From: Spiroplasma phoeniceum P40
GTDB lineage: Bacteria; Bacillota_I; Bacilli_A; Mycoplasmatales; Mycoplasmataceae
Assembly (NCBI RefSeq): GCF_003339775.1
Contig: NZ_CP031088.1
Location: forward strand, 62,001 to 126,000
Length of the DNA: 64,000 nucleotides
Direction: 5' to 3'
Position 1 is the stretch's first letter, and every line of letters begins with the position of its first letter. The notes under the pieces were generated by a model that made no database searches, was not told where the DNA came from, and was given only the letters and a program-made list of their open reading frames with translations. Both the position numbers and the translations under genes were made by a program. This document shows positions 36,955 to 47,273 of the stretch, one piece after another.

Positions 36955-37554
36955 ATGAAAATTACATCAAAAATTAAAGGATATTTAAAAGAATCTTATC
37001 GATCAATTAGAAAATCAATTAAGACAATGTTAACAAAACTTGGTCTTAATAAAAGTCAGGTTCAACAAGCAACAACACGAACTTTGAATGCAGTAGAAGT
37101 TGAAATAAGTAAATTTTTAAATGAAGAAATGCAAAAAGTTGATTTGTTATCTACACCAAATCCAGAAATTAAAGGTTTAGTAGAACCATTAAAACCGGAA
37201 CAATTAAAATCAAACATTGATTTGTTATCTACACCAAATCCAGAAATTAAAGGTTTAGTAGAACCATTAAAACCGGAACAATTAAAATCAAACATTGATT
37301 TGTTATCTACACCAAATCCAGAAATTAAAGGTTTAGTAGAACCATTAAAACCACAAGTAAAGAAAACATATGGTAATGATCAAACAGAAGCTAATAAATA
37401 TAAAGCTATGCTAACCGAATTAAATAGTTTTTTAGCAGAAGAAAAACAATCATCATTAAAAACAGTAGCAAAAGCACCAGTACCATTACCACGAACAAAA
37501 TTTAATCAAAATTTAACAACAGAAACTGAAGAAGATGAATCATATGGTCGATAG
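36955..37554 (+). CDS. 199-aa internally repeated protein
   Basis: Basic helical N-terminus MKITSKIKGYLKESYRSIRK... (similar to 38,665-38,832), then three tandem 26-residue repeats DLLSTPNPEIKGLVEPLKPE, which continue QLKSNI, and a polar tail (KAPVPLPRTKFNQN). No membrane segment or signal. The repeats are nearly identical at the DNA level, so copy number could vary. Pro-rich spaced repeats suggest a binding or scaffold protein. No family recognised. Confidence 0.6.
   Translation: MKITSKIKGYLKESYRSIRKSIKTMLTKLGLNKSQVQQATTRTLNAVEVEISKFLNEEMQKVDLLSTPNPEIKGLVEPLKPEQLKSNIDLLSTPNPEIKGLVEPLKPEQLKSNIDLLSTPNPEIKGLVEPLKPQVKKTYGNDQTEANKYKAMLTELNSFLAEEKQSSLKTVAKAPVPLPRTKFNQNLTTETEEDESYGR
37141..37355 (+). 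repeat. 78-bp coding tandem repeat, about 2.75 copies
   Basis: Units begin at 37,141, 37,219 and 37,297 (GATTTGTTATCTACACC) and encode the 26-aa repeat. The antisense open frame here is a by-product. Confidence 0.85.
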
Positions 37555-37574
37555 TAAAAAACAAGATTTCTTTT

Positions 37575-37618
37575 TTATTAAAAATCAATTTTTTAATTGA
37601 TTTTTTTTTTTTTTTTTT
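37575..37618 (+). terminator. intrinsic terminator
   Basis: AAATCAATT-TTTT-AATTGATTT followed by an uninterrupted T run of about 17. Confidence 0.8.
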
Positions 37619-37723
37619 AGAATAGTATTGCGAGAAATGATTAAATATTGTATTATTTCTTTAGTATATGACTTTTATTATAAGTAAATAACTTAAAAAA
37701 TTATAGAAAGTAATGCAAGAAAT

Positions 37724-38485
37724 ATGGCAAATAAAGATGAGAAAAAATTTTACAAAACTTCTTTTTTTATTTGTTCTTCATTTATATTTGGTCCGTTAGG
37801 TGCTTTAATTTCATGATTAATTTTAAAATTTCAAAAAAATAAAAAACTTAAAAATAAACAAAATGAAGAGCAATTGTTAGAAAAGTTAGCACTTTTAAAA
37901 AATAACAATCTTGAAAATGATTATAGTAAAGACGAAATTAATAATCAAAAACTTATAGAATTTTATAAAAATATTCTTGCTGAATTTGATACTTTATTTT
38001 CAAAGCAAAGTAAAGATGTACCAGACGTTAAAAATCAAAATACACAAACAACAGTTGTATCAAATCAAATTTTAGAACAATCAAAAACTAATGATTTATT
38101 AGGAGAAATTATGAGAGTAAAAAATAATTTAAGAAAAACAGAAATAAAATCAGAGAATCTTACTAAAAATACTAAAACTAATGATTTATTAGGAGAAATT
38201 ATGAGAGTAAAAAATAATTTAAGAAAAACAGAAATAAAATCAGAGAATCTTACTAAAAATACTAAAACTAATGATTTATTAGGAGAAATTATGAGAGTAA
38301 AAAATAATTTACGAAAAGTGGAACCAAAACCAAGAAGTTTTACAAACAGAATAATTCCCAATCCTACCATTAAACCAAACTTATCAAATTGACAAAAAGA
38401 ACAAATTAAATCAGTTAATGAACAATTAAATTCAATAGGACACGAAAATGAAAATAATAAAAATATTGATGAGAATACAAGATAA
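37724..38485 (+). CDS. 253-aa membrane-anchored protein with 30-aa repeats
   Basis: N-terminal membrane segment (FFICSSFIFGPLGALISWLI) preceded by a basic head, then a coiled-coil-like region and three repeats beginning KTNDLLGEIMRVKNNLRKTE. Under code 4 the ATG at 37,724 is in frame and TGA codons read as Trp. It ends IGHENENNKNIDENTR. It neighbours another repeat protein, and the pair may be co-evolving surface or cytoskeletal proteins. Function unknown. Confidence 0.6.
38084..38317 (+). repeat. 90-bp coding tandem repeat, about 2.6 copies
   Basis: Units start at 38,084, 38,174 and 38,264 and are almost base-identical. The second gene in this locus with recent in-frame expansion. Confidence 0.85.
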
Positions 38486-38664
38486 AATAAAAATTAGGTA
38501 TTTTTTATATATAATTAATAAATTGCTGCAGCAAAAAACTAGTTTGTTTATCATTAAATATAAACTTTACAAAAAATATGGTAGAATAAATTTATTATAT
38601 ATGATTTTAAAATATTATTTAATATTTTAAAATAAATGACTTTTTATTAAAAGAAAAATTTAAT

Positions 38665-38832
38665 ATGAAAGTAAAAAACAAACTAAAAAGAGTAAGTTGG
38701 AAAGTGATTGGTGATCTATCACAAGTTTTTAAAGTAGCGCGTGGTGCAATTAATCATGTTTTAATTAAAATGGGTTTTGACAAAACTGAAACTATTAAGA
38801 GATCAGAAAATTTTATTCATCTCTTAAAATAA
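38665..38832 (+). CDS. 55-aa basic protein, paralogue of the 36,955 N-terminus
   Basis: MKVKNKLKRVSWKVIGDLSQ... and LIKMGFDKTETIKRSENF correspond to KIKGYLKESYRSIRKSIKTM and LTKLGLNKSQVQQ in the 199-aa protein. Either a single-domain relative or a truncated gene. Function unknown. Confidence 0.5.
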   Translation: MKVKNKLKRVSWKVIGDLSQVFKVARGAINHVLIKMGFDKTETIKRSENFIHLLK

Positions 38833-39127
38833 TAAATAGGGTAGTATTCATTATTCTTATGTTTTTAATAAAATTAAGTAATTAGAAACAAATTAAGTTT
38901 TGCTTATGACAAATGATAACAAAATTTATAAAAAATTCAACTTTTTAAAAAAAATAATTTTTAATTAGATAAATAATTTTATAAAATTATGAATTTTACA
39001 ACAATAAAAAGTACTTTTTAAAGTTATTACTAATTTTAAAAAGTTTTTTATAAAGATAAAAATTGGTTTTGTCTTTTATTTAAATAAAAAATATTAAATT
39101 TAATTTTTTCTTTATTTTGAATATTTT
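38833..39127. other. AT-rich intergenic
   Basis: No gene seen. A weak stem (AAAGTACTTTTTAAAG / CTTTATAAAAAAC region, 39,008-39,052) may terminate transcription. Confidence 0.25.
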
Positions 39128-39700
39128 TTTAAACTTTAACTTCATTAATTTTGCTATTAAGTCTTAACATTGAAGCAAATAACATATTATTAAATGTTTA
39201 TTTACAATATATTTTTGCATCACGATCTTTAACAGCCTTAATATATTGTGAAACATCGCCCTCCATATGACAACCAATATTATATTTTAATGCTTGATTT
39301 TCAATACCATCTTTATTATTTTTAATTAATTCAATAGTTTCTAATAAAAATTTCTTTTTGTTGTCAATAACATAGGGTAAATAACAAATTAAAAAATCTA
39401 ATAAGGCTTCATAATTTCCAATAAAAAAATATATTTTTGCTAATTTATATTTTAATCTATGAATTTTGTTTCTATTTCGATATGGGAATAAGTCTTTAAA
39501 TCTTTTTACTAAATGAAATTTATCGAAACTATATAATACAAGTGTTATTTTTATATTTTTTTTATGGCTTTGTAAATTTTTTTAATTTGTTTTTCACCAT
39601 CACTTAATACTAATATAATAGGTTGACAATTAACTCAATCAAATGATGTTGTTATTTCATCTCAAGTTTTATTAATATACAAACTTTTATATTCTGTCAT
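39128..39700 (-). pseudogene. UPF0236/ISLre2-like transposase fragment
   Basis: Readable blocks: WDEITTSFDWVNCQPIILVL, LYSFDKFHLVKRFKDLF, GNYEALLDFLICYLP, IGCHMEGDVSQYIKAVKDRD and ASMLRLNSKI. The GCHxEGxVSH-like and D.FH segments are typical of this family. Several in-frame stops and no N-terminal third, so it is inactive. Confidence 0.7.
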
Positions 39701-39714
39701 TTTATCTATACTCC

Positions 39715-39837
39715 TTAATTCTTTTTGCGTAAACCTAATGTTCAGTGTTCATCAGTAATTTTGTCTTTTGAAACTGGATAACTTCTAAGCATTAATTCAT
39801 TTATTTTGTTAATAGTTTTTTTATTTAACCTTTTCAT
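39715..39837 (-). CDS. 40-aa basic hypothetical protein
   Basis: MKRLNKKTINKINELMLRSY..., ending DEHWTLGLRKKN. Homologue of 1,531-1,650. Its start overlaps the upstream gene by 17 nt. Confidence 0.55.
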
Positions 39838-40120
39838 ATTTCACATCCTTACTAAGTAATTTGTTATATTTTGAATTATCTTTTAAATCAATTATTCTTT
39901 TTCAACCACAATTTCTGCACCGATCAAAAGATAATTCATCTCCACAATTAATACAATAATAAAATTCTTTAAAATCTTCTTTATATAATTTTTGTTGTTT
40001 TAACTCAGCAAGTTCTTTTTTAAGTGCTTCATTTTATTCTTTAAGTGTTCGTATTTTGCTATTAAGTGCTTCATTTTCTTTTTCTAACTTTTCATATTTA
40101 ATTCATTCTGTTATATTCAT
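39821..40120 (-). pseudogene. zinc-ribbon/coiled-coil protein with internal TAA
   Basis: MNITEWIKYEKLEKENEALN..., TAA after RTLKE, then NEALKKELAELKQQKLYKED and a four-Cys ribbon (YYCINCGDE...RCRNCGWK). Otherwise intact relative of the left-edge gene. The stop replaces a Gln/Glu/Lys codon in the coiled coil. Confidence 0.7.
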
Positions 40121-40353
40121 TATTCATCATCCTCAATAACAATTAATTGGTCTAATTGTTTTTTAGTGATTTTAATATCTTTTAAATCAGCATCTCGTAA
40201 ATCAGCAAAAGATAAATTAACACCTCTTAAATCAGCATCTTGTAATTTAGCACATTGTAAATCTAAAAATTCTCTGCTTAAATATTCATTTATTTTTTGT
40301 TCTTCAACAGTAATATCTGTTAAATCTTTAATTAAATCTTGTAATGTTTTCAT
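40120..40353 (-). CDS. pentapeptide-repeat protein
   Basis: 77 aa: MKTLQDLIKDLTDITVEEQK, about six pentapeptides (LQDADLRGVNLSFADLRDAD) and ITKKQLDQLIVIEDDE. Shorter than the 360-668 copy, having lost repeats. TAATG-coupled to the next gene. Confidence 0.8.
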   Translation of the reverse strand: MKTLQDLIKDLTDITVEEQKINEYLSREFLDLQCAKLQDADLRGVNLSFADLRDADLKDIKITKKQLDQLIVIEDDE

Positions 40354-40439
40354 TTTATAATTTTCTTTCTGTAAAAAAACATAGTATTCCTTTATTGGTT
40401 AATATTTTGATATTTAGTAGATAATTTATTTTAGTATTT

Positions 40440-41085
40440 AATTACTTCGCCGCCCGCTTCACTTCGGGGGTGAGCGGGGGCGGATAGGATATTTTGATAG
40501 AGTTTACCCCCCACGGAAATAAACAAAAAAACAGTTTACCCAGTTATTAATTACGCTTCATCCATCCCTACACAACTTTATATAAAGAAAATAACCTTTT
40601 GGAGCTCCTCCCTCTTGTTTTTTAGTGTCCGATATTGTTTTTTTCGGTTTAACAGCACTCTTTTTATGAAGCAAGCAAAAACACACGCTCTGACATTTCG
40701 CGGGCGACTAACCCCGCCGAGAATTAAAGAAATAAATAGGAGTAGTAAATCCAATCGCTTTCACACTTTTTTAAGGCTTCGTGCCATAGATGAGTTATCC
40801 ATTTTTAAGCATCAAAATATTAAGTTTTAGATTGCATTATTCATCAGATAATACCTTTATTAAAAATGATATTATTAGTTGTTAAACCGAAAAAATATAA
40901 TAAATCACAGAAAGGAAATTATAAAAATTAACTAATTTGTAGGGAAAAATAGGTTAATTTTTAATTTTAAAGATACTATCTAATGAATAATGCAAATAAA
41001 AAAATCGCTTTAATAAGCGATTACTTTAATTTGTATTTAATTACTTTATTTATATTTTTTATAAAACCTAAGCTTTTTTCTTACT
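40440..41085. repeat. noncoding element, inverted partner of 63,290-64,000
   Basis: GC-richer, with a strong hairpin (CCGCCCGCTTCAC/GTGAGCGGGGGCGG) at about 40,450-40,485, an AGTGTCCGATATTG block, a GTGCCATAGATGAGTTATCC block and a hairpin AATCGCTT/AAGCGATT near 41,005. From about 40,500 to 41,085 it matches the reverse complement of the window's right end. No convincing gene; the 71-aa open frame across it lacks support. Confidence 0.6.
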
Positions 41086-41323
41086 ACCAGAAATAGCAGA
41101 ATATAAAGAACATATTGAAGGTTATAAAGAATTAGTCAATAATTTAAAAACGACTAATGCTGAATTAGAAAAACAATATTATGAAGCCCTTGCTAAAATA
41201 GCAAAAGAAAATGGGGGAGATTTTGTTTTGCGAGAAAAAAAGATAAAATCTAATATTCCAAAACAAGACGAAATTGATAATATTGATGAAGGATATGTAT
41301 CAGATAAAGAACATGAAATATAA
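41072..41323 (+). pseudogene. 5'-truncated coiled-coil protein
   Basis: LLPEIAEYKEHIEGYKELVN... ending SDKEHEI, acidic and helical. The 5' end is cut at the repeat-element border (41,085). Resembles phage scaffold or tail-assembly helices, but unassigned. Confidence 0.5.
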
Positions 41324-41324
41324 A

Positions 41325-41360
41325 AAATAAAAACAACAACATTGTTGTTGTTTTTATTTT
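41325..41360. terminator. bidirectional terminator
   Basis: AAAATAAAAACAACAACA pairs with TGTTGTTGTTTTTATTTT, a perfect stem between convergent genes. Confidence 0.8.
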
Positions 41361-42157
41361 CTTTTTCTTTGATAATTGTAAACCGATGTTAATACTCAAT
41401 TTTGGGGACTTCATTTTGTTAATTTTTTTACAATTTTATTAACACTACCTGTTACAATATAATTTTTTCTTTTTACTTTTAATCCTTTTAGTAAACTTTT
41501 TCGAGCATAAGTAGATGTCTTCATAACTTTCACTGTTGAATGATATTTTGCGTCTTTCTGGTTACTACTTCGATTTCAGAAATCAGTTTTTAACGGTCCT
41601 GGACATAAGGTAATAACTCGAACTGGTGATTTTGTTTTTTTCAATTCCGTATTAATCGCCACTCCCAAACTTCAGACATAAGATTTTGAAGCATAATAAC
41701 TAGCAAAAACTGGGGCTGGCGTAAATGCCGCTAAACTACCAATGTTTAAAACACGTCCTTGTTGTTGCACTATAAAACGTTGTACAAATAATTTTGTTAA
41801 AATATGGAGCACTTTAATATTTAAATCAATCATATTCATTTCTTGCTCTAAACTAGATTCATTAAAATAACCTCATACACCATATCCAGCATTATTAATT
41901 AAAATTGTTACATTATCTTTTGCAACATCATTAAATAATTTTTCACAATTTTCTAAATTACTTAAATCATAATTAATCATTTTAATTGTTTGTGTTGGAT
42001 ATTTTTGTTGTAAAGCAGTAACAGGGGTTGTATCACGAGCAACAGCAACAACATTATAACCAAGTTTTAATAATTCTTCGCAATAACAATATCCTAATCC
42101 TTTACTAGCACCAGTAACAACAGCTCATTCTAAACTATTACTATTTGTTTTTTTCAT
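41354..42157 (-). CDS. short-chain dehydrogenase/reductase (SDR)
   Basis: 267 aa. Cofactor motif TGASKGLGY at residues 16-24, NNAGYG after the fourth strand, catalytic Ser in NIGSLAAF and YxxxK as YYASK. All four classical SDR features are present, so an NAD(P)H oxidoreductase of unknown substrate. The start overlaps the pgsA 3' end by 17 nt (co-transcribed). Chromosomal, with no sign of decay. Confidence 0.9.
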
Positions 42158-42851
42158 TATTTTCTTGACCATTTTCTAATTTTGGTTTTTTAATAACTGT
42201 CATATCAAATAATGTTTTACGATTTAAGAAAATATAATTTCCTGCTGCCGCTAATGATAATACCGTTGCTAAATACATTGGAATCATAATAATTTGGTTT
42301 ACTCAACCAAATTCATCTCATTGGCCTGTTTTTAAAGAATGACCATTAAACATACGAAAACCAATAAAAAATAAAATTGTCATTCCAAACATCTCCATTG
42401 CTGCTCGCACACGTCCTAATTGATTAGCAGCCATCACCACTTTTTGTGTTGCTAAAATTTGGCGAACAACATCAATTACAAAATCGCGAGCAATTAACAA
42501 TACAACCATTCAAACTGGAATAATGTTTGCACAAGCAAAGACAATTAAAACAGTATTTGTTAGTAATTTATCGGCGATTGAATCAAAAAATTTGCCAAAT
42601 GTTGTGACTTGATTGTAGCGACGAGCAATAAAACCATCTAATAAGTCAGTTAAGCTAGCAATAATAAATAAAATCCCAGCAATTAAATAACTAATTGGTA
42701 ATGAATAAGTAAAATTATCTCCTTCAATTGTTAATCATTGATCTCATCCATTATATAAGGAACTATTTTCAAATGTAACAATTACCATTAAAGCAATAAT
42801 AACTGGGATTAAAAAAATCCGAATTAATGTAATACGATTAGCTCAATTCAT
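42141..42851 (-). CDS. pgsA: CDP-diacylglycerol-glycerol-3-phosphate 3-phosphatidyltransferase
   Basis: 236 aa with about five membrane helices. The CDP-alcohol phosphotransferase signature D-G-x2-A-R-x8-G-x3-D-x3-D is present (DLLDGFIARR...GKFFDSIADK). N-terminal MNWANRITLIRIFLIPVII is typical of PgsA. Makes phosphatidylglycerophosphate in the membrane, the first step of PG/cardiolipin synthesis. Essential lipid gene; intact under code 4. It lies next to cinA/recA, as in many Firmicutes and mollicutes. Confidence 0.95.
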
Positions 42852-42961
42852 TTTAAGTCCTCTTTTCTAAAAATATCTTATTCTTGATATGTTAATATTA
42901 CTTACATATTATATTATACAAATGTATAATATTAAAGAAAGTTTATGAGGTGAGGGGAAAA

Positions 42962-43224
42962 ATGATTAAAGAACTAGTACAATTACTTCAACAAAAACAA
43001 ATGACAATTGCAGCATATGAATCAATAACATGAGGTCTTTTTAGTCATTATATAACTAATGTTCAAAATGCTAGTCATGTTTTTTAGGCAGTATTGTTAC
43101 TTATACTAATGACATTAAAATTAAACTTGGTAATGTTTCCCAATCAATAATTACTACAACAATAATTAAACATTTACAACAAATTTTAGAAAAAGAACAA
43201 GGAATTAGTAGTAAAAAAAGATAA
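42962..43224 (+). pseudogene. cinA: CinA/PncC-type gene remnant
   Basis: MIKELVQLLQQKQMTIAAYE then SITWGLFSHYI, NASHVF, a frameshift/TAG near 43,086, and GSIVTYTNDIKIKLGNV in another frame, followed directly by a C-terminus. YES(I/C)T.G and the Y...K..LGV segment are PncC-domain marks. The middle is deleted. Upstream neighbour of recA, as usual. Confidence 0.75.
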
Positions 43225-43250
43225 AAATAAACAGAAAGGAGAATAAAATA

Positions 43251-44265
43251 ATGGAAGATAATAAACCAGTTCCTCCTGAAAAAAAACCTTTGACCAAGAT
43301 GAAATTTTAAAAACAGTAATGAAAGAAATCGAAAAAACATATGGTAAAGTCTCTATTATGAAATTAGGGGATAAAAGCAACCTAACAATTGAAGCTGTAT
43401 CAACTGGAAGTTTATTACTTGATGAAGCAATTGGAGTTGGTGGTTATCCTAAAGGGCGAATTATTGAAATTTTTGGGCCAGAATCATCAGGAAAAACAAC
43501 TCTATAATTACATGCTATTGCTGAAGTACAAAAAAATGGTGGGAGAGGAGCCTTTATTGATGCTGAACACGCTTTAGATCCAAATTATGTTAAAAAACTT
43601 GGTGTTAATATTGCTGAATTAATTATTGCCCAACCTGATTCAGGTGAACAAGCATTAGATATTTTAGAAACACTTGTTAAATCGAATGCAATTGATTTAG
43701 TTGTCATTGATTCTGTTGCCGCATTAGTGCCCAAAGTAGAATTAGAGGGATAAATGAGTGATGTAACAATTGGCGCACAAGCACGTTTAATGAGTAAAGC
43801 TTTACGAAAATTAAACGGAGTAATTAATAAAACAAATTCAATCGTTATTTTCATTAATCAAATTCGCTAAAAAGTTAGTGTTTTATTTGGTAATCCTGAA
43901 ACAACAGCAGGGTGGCGTGCTCTTCCTTTTTTTGCTTCTGTCCGATTAGATGTTCGTCGTACTGAAACACTAACAACAGCAGGAGTAGCAACCGCCAATA
44001 AAGAAGTAAAAATTAAAGTGGTTAAAAATAAGGTCTCACCGCCTTTTAAAACAGCTCTTGTTGATATTAATTATAATGAAGGAATTGATAAATATTATGA
44101 ATTAATTGATTTAGCAGTAAAATATGATATTTTAGCAAAAACCGGGGCATGATATGCTTATCAAAATAATAAAATTGGTCAAGGCCGAGAACGTGTAAAA
44201 GAATATTTAAAAATAAATCCAGAAGTTTTTTTGGAAATTCAACAACAAATTATTAATAACGTATT
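43251..44265 (+). pseudogene. recA: recA, multiply interrupted
   Basis: Walker [11 protein letters not shown], then [30 protein letters not shown] and FINQIR are all readable, so near full-length RecA remains. A frameshift near 43,310 precedes KEIEKTYGK, and in-frame TAA occurs at 43,505, 43,751 and 43,868 (two replace the Glu codons of ELEGEMSD and NQIREKV). The 3' end joins IS30-flank sequence near 44,265. Nonfunctional. recA decay has been reported in S. citri-group spiroplasmas. Confidence 0.95.
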
Positions 44266-44432
44266 ATGTAAATCTAAACTCCAATTAATCTCTTGTTATT
44301 TTGATAATAACATCATTTTTAATAAATGCAACTCTTTTTTTAAAAAATTAAAATATTTTATAAATATAGCTTAATTTAACCATATTTAATCACACTAAAA
44401 AGCATTTATTAAAATTTTAATTAATAAATTCT

Positions 44433-44963
44433 TTAAATATTCTGTAAAAACATTTCTTTTGCACTTATTCAATTTAAACACGGTCGGAGTTTTTCATTTA
44501 TAACATTAACTACTCAATCAATTTGTTTTTGACTAACATTATTAAAATCAGTTCCAAGAGGAAAGCGTTTTCTAAATTCACGGTTAATTCTTTCAATTAA
44601 TGGTTTTTGATTAGGTGAACCTGGGTCACAAAAATATACTTGTGTTTCAGTAAATATTTCCATTTCTCTTCATTTACTAAATTCTTTCCCACGGTCAGTT
44701 ATTATTCCTTTAATTTTTCCAATTAAATTATTACTTATAACAATATCTTTAAACTTTTCTACAACTTCATTAGCAGTATGATTTTCTAATTTCATAGCAA
44801 AGTATTTTTTACTTGATTGTTCTACTAAAACTAAAACAGCAGATTTATGGTCTTTTCCAACAACTGTATCCGCTTCAAGTCATCCAACATTAGAAACTTT
44901 ATTTTCAATATCTCAAATTGACTTAAATCTTTCATCTAATTTGCCACGATTATCAGGTCTTTT
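44433..44963 (-). mobile_element. IS30-family transposase, C-terminal half
   Basis: DDE residues all present: EADTVVGKD, IITDRGKEFSKW, LIERINREFRKRFP. The frame is continuous under code 4 to TAA at 44,433, but the 5' half is missing beyond 44,963. Distal end TTTTTAGTGTGATTAAA lies to the left, close to the recA break. Confidence 0.85.
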
Positions 44964-44966
44964 ACT

Positions 44967-45140
44967 GAATATGATAATATTGATGAATTAGAAGCAACAA
45001 AATATTTTGAAAAAATTGAAAAATACTGAGATAAAATACAAACCAAAGAAATAGAACATAATAATAAATTACTAGAATATGATGAAACTGGTAATAATAA
45101 AAATGCTATCCAAGGTAGAACAGAAATAAAGGAGGATTAA
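44967..45140 (+). pseudogene. 3' end of an upstream tailed-phage gene
   Basis: EYDNIDELEATKYFEKIEKY... ending RTEIKED. Acidic. It enters from the IS30 border, with its stop 3 nt before the next ATG and an AGGAGG inside it. Probably the gene preceding the capsid-like gene in the parent phage. Confidence 0.55.
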
Positions 45141-45143
45141 CAA

Positions 45144-47009
45144 ATGAGTAGAATTAGTCCAGGTGTTATGGAAGAATTAAGAAGACAAGCCCACGATACT
45201 TTAATGGATATAAGAGAAGACATCCGAAATAATCGTCATTGAATGGTATTTCCTTTTAATGTTTATAGTTCATATATTCCTGATACTGAAACAGGGTGAA
45301 AACCTAATAATGCTAAACCTAGTGATTATGGTAGTTATACAAGAATATTTGATAATATGGAAAGTACTATTGCTCAATGACAAGGCAGTTTAAAAATAGT
45401 TCAAAAATATAAAGGTGAAGAAATTAATATTTTAACTATTGATGATTTTAAAAATCAACCAGTTAATTCAACGATATGAGCCAATAATGAAAAACCTTTT
45501 GCAATAAAATTAAAAGATGAAAATGAAAATAATTATTGAAAATTAATTGATGGTGAAAATATTTATGATATTAATAAAATGTTAGAATACTTAAAACAAT
45601 ATAAATTAAGTTATTTTATGAATAATGATAATAAAAATAATGATAATAAAGCAGATAATTTTTATACAAAAGAAGTTAAAGTTGGTAAATATTGAGATGC
45701 TTATATGATTGATGATAGAAGTTCTATTCAATTTGGTGAAGCAAAATTTGAACAAGTATTTACTCAACAATCAACAGAACGACAATATACTTTATTAATT
45801 TTAGATGAAGATGCTGATAAATTAAATATTAATGATTATTATAATTTTTATACTGTATTTAATGACCGTGGTTTAAATATTGGTGGTGGTGATATTAATT
45901 CTTCTCCCCAAGATAGACAATGATTATATCCCTCAAATGTTATTAATTATTATTCACCTTATGATGGTAGTTTTTTATGACAAGAAATTACCTTTTCAAG
46001 TATTAATGATAAAATTAGTCATAGTGGTTTATCAGTACGACAATTTATACAAACAAGTGCCCCAGGTGAGGGTTATTGTTTTCCTAAAATAACTTATGAT
46101 GAAAAATTAAATAAAGGTATTGTTGAATTAGATGAGATTTTATTAAAAGACCCAGGTGTTAGAGCAATGGCAGTTAAATTTTATGGTAATCCTATTTTAT
46201 TTGATATGCCTGTTATTGGGCGACCAATTATTAAGGGTGAATTTAATAAAAAAGTAATGAATTCAAGAGATTTATTAATGTATAATATGTTTCCTACACC
46301 ACCTGATAAAATAAATACTTATGCATCACCCGAAGTAAGTTGAAATAACATTCAAGGAATTCAACCAACAATTATTACTGGTTATAAAGATTGAAAAGAA
46401 CATATTCAATCAATGTCTGATTTTTGAATTGAAAAAAATAATGAAGGTATGATAATAACAGATAAAACAACATCAACAGCAACTAATCCAACTGTTGGAA
46501 CAACTATTAGTGAAGAGGGGGCAAATTCTAAACCTTATTGGTCTAAAAGTTGAAAAATAACACTACCAAATAAAGTAAAAGTAAATAGTGGAACTATTAA
46601 TAATATTATTAGTACCCAAGCATCATCTTATTTTAGAAGAAAAGATGAATTTGGTAATACTATTGGTCAAGTTCAAATTGAATATAATAAAATGGGTTCA
46701 TGTAATATTTGAGATATTTTAAATATGAATAATTTTATTAATCGCCAAATTACCGTATTACCTTTAAACTATACGCAAAAATTAGTTTTTAATCCTTTTA
46801 CGATACCTGCTATTGGAAAGTTTTTAAATTTTGTTTCGTTTGGTATTCCTTGGGACTGAATTGGTAATTTAACAATTACACAAGATGATAAATGACCTAA
46901 TTTTCCATGACTTAATGGGTTTATGAGTGCTAACCCAATTGCTTGGGATTTAAGTTGTTCAAAATCGCTGGCATTGCCCACAAATTTAGTAATGGTAAGG
47001 TTATTATAA
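45144..47009 (+). CDS. large phage structural-type protein, 3'-fused to antisense dapB
   Basis: 621 codons under code 4: MSRISPGVMEELRRQAHDTL..., WMVFPFNVYSSYIPDTETGW, ...IDDRSSIQFGEAKF..., DRQWLYPSNVINYYSPYDGS. Not clearly assignable; size and style suit a tailed-phage capsid or tail-tube-region protein. From about 46,943 the frame continues into the complement of dapB (DLSCSKSLALPTNL), so the last 20 or so residues are not native. Confidence 0.5.
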
Positions 47010-47074
47010 TTGATAATTTCATTAATAAGTTTCTGACCCAATTTACCTTGAGCCCCAATCAATAAAATTCTCAT
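46943..47074 (-). pseudogene. dapB: dapB 5' fragment
   Basis: MRILLIGAQGKLGQKLINEI... with the dinucleotide-binding G-x-x-G-x-x-G near the N-terminus, about 44 native residues, then fused to inverted phage DNA. Dihydrodipicolinate reductase is the best match by pattern (M(K/R)I.(V/L).GA.G(K/R)(M/L)G). Inactive. Confidence 0.6.
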
Positions 47075-47238
47075 ATTTTACTCCTTTACTAATATCTTAA
47101 CATATTTATTTTTTCTAGAATGGATAAATTAATAACTAAATTTTTTTCAAAAATCTTTATTTTATTGGCATCTTTAAAAAAGAAAAAATTATTTTTTTAA
47201 ATCTTTTTTATAAAATAATTTGTTAAATTAAAAAATAC

Positions 47239-47267
47239 TTGCAAAATTTTTGCAAATAAAATATAAT
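47239..47267 (+). promoter_or_regulatory. strong promoter of a putative ncRNA
   Basis: TTGCAA (47,239-47,244), exactly 17 nt, then TATAAT (47,262-47,267). The predicted start is near 47,274. Confidence 0.7.
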
Positions 47268-47273
47268 AACAAT

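Noticed and set aside
37062-37295. Antisense 77-aa repeat frame
   Set aside because: By-product of the in-frame repeats of the 199-aa gene; also seen opposite the 253-aa gene at 38,065-38,370.
40615-40830. 71-aa open frame in the GC-richer element
   Set aside because: No ribosome-binding site, unlike codon use, and its inverted copy near 63.7 kb does not keep the frame.
43251-44265. Programmed recoding of recA stop codons
   Set aside because: Three separate TAA codons plus a frameshift and a missing 3' end indicate simple decay.
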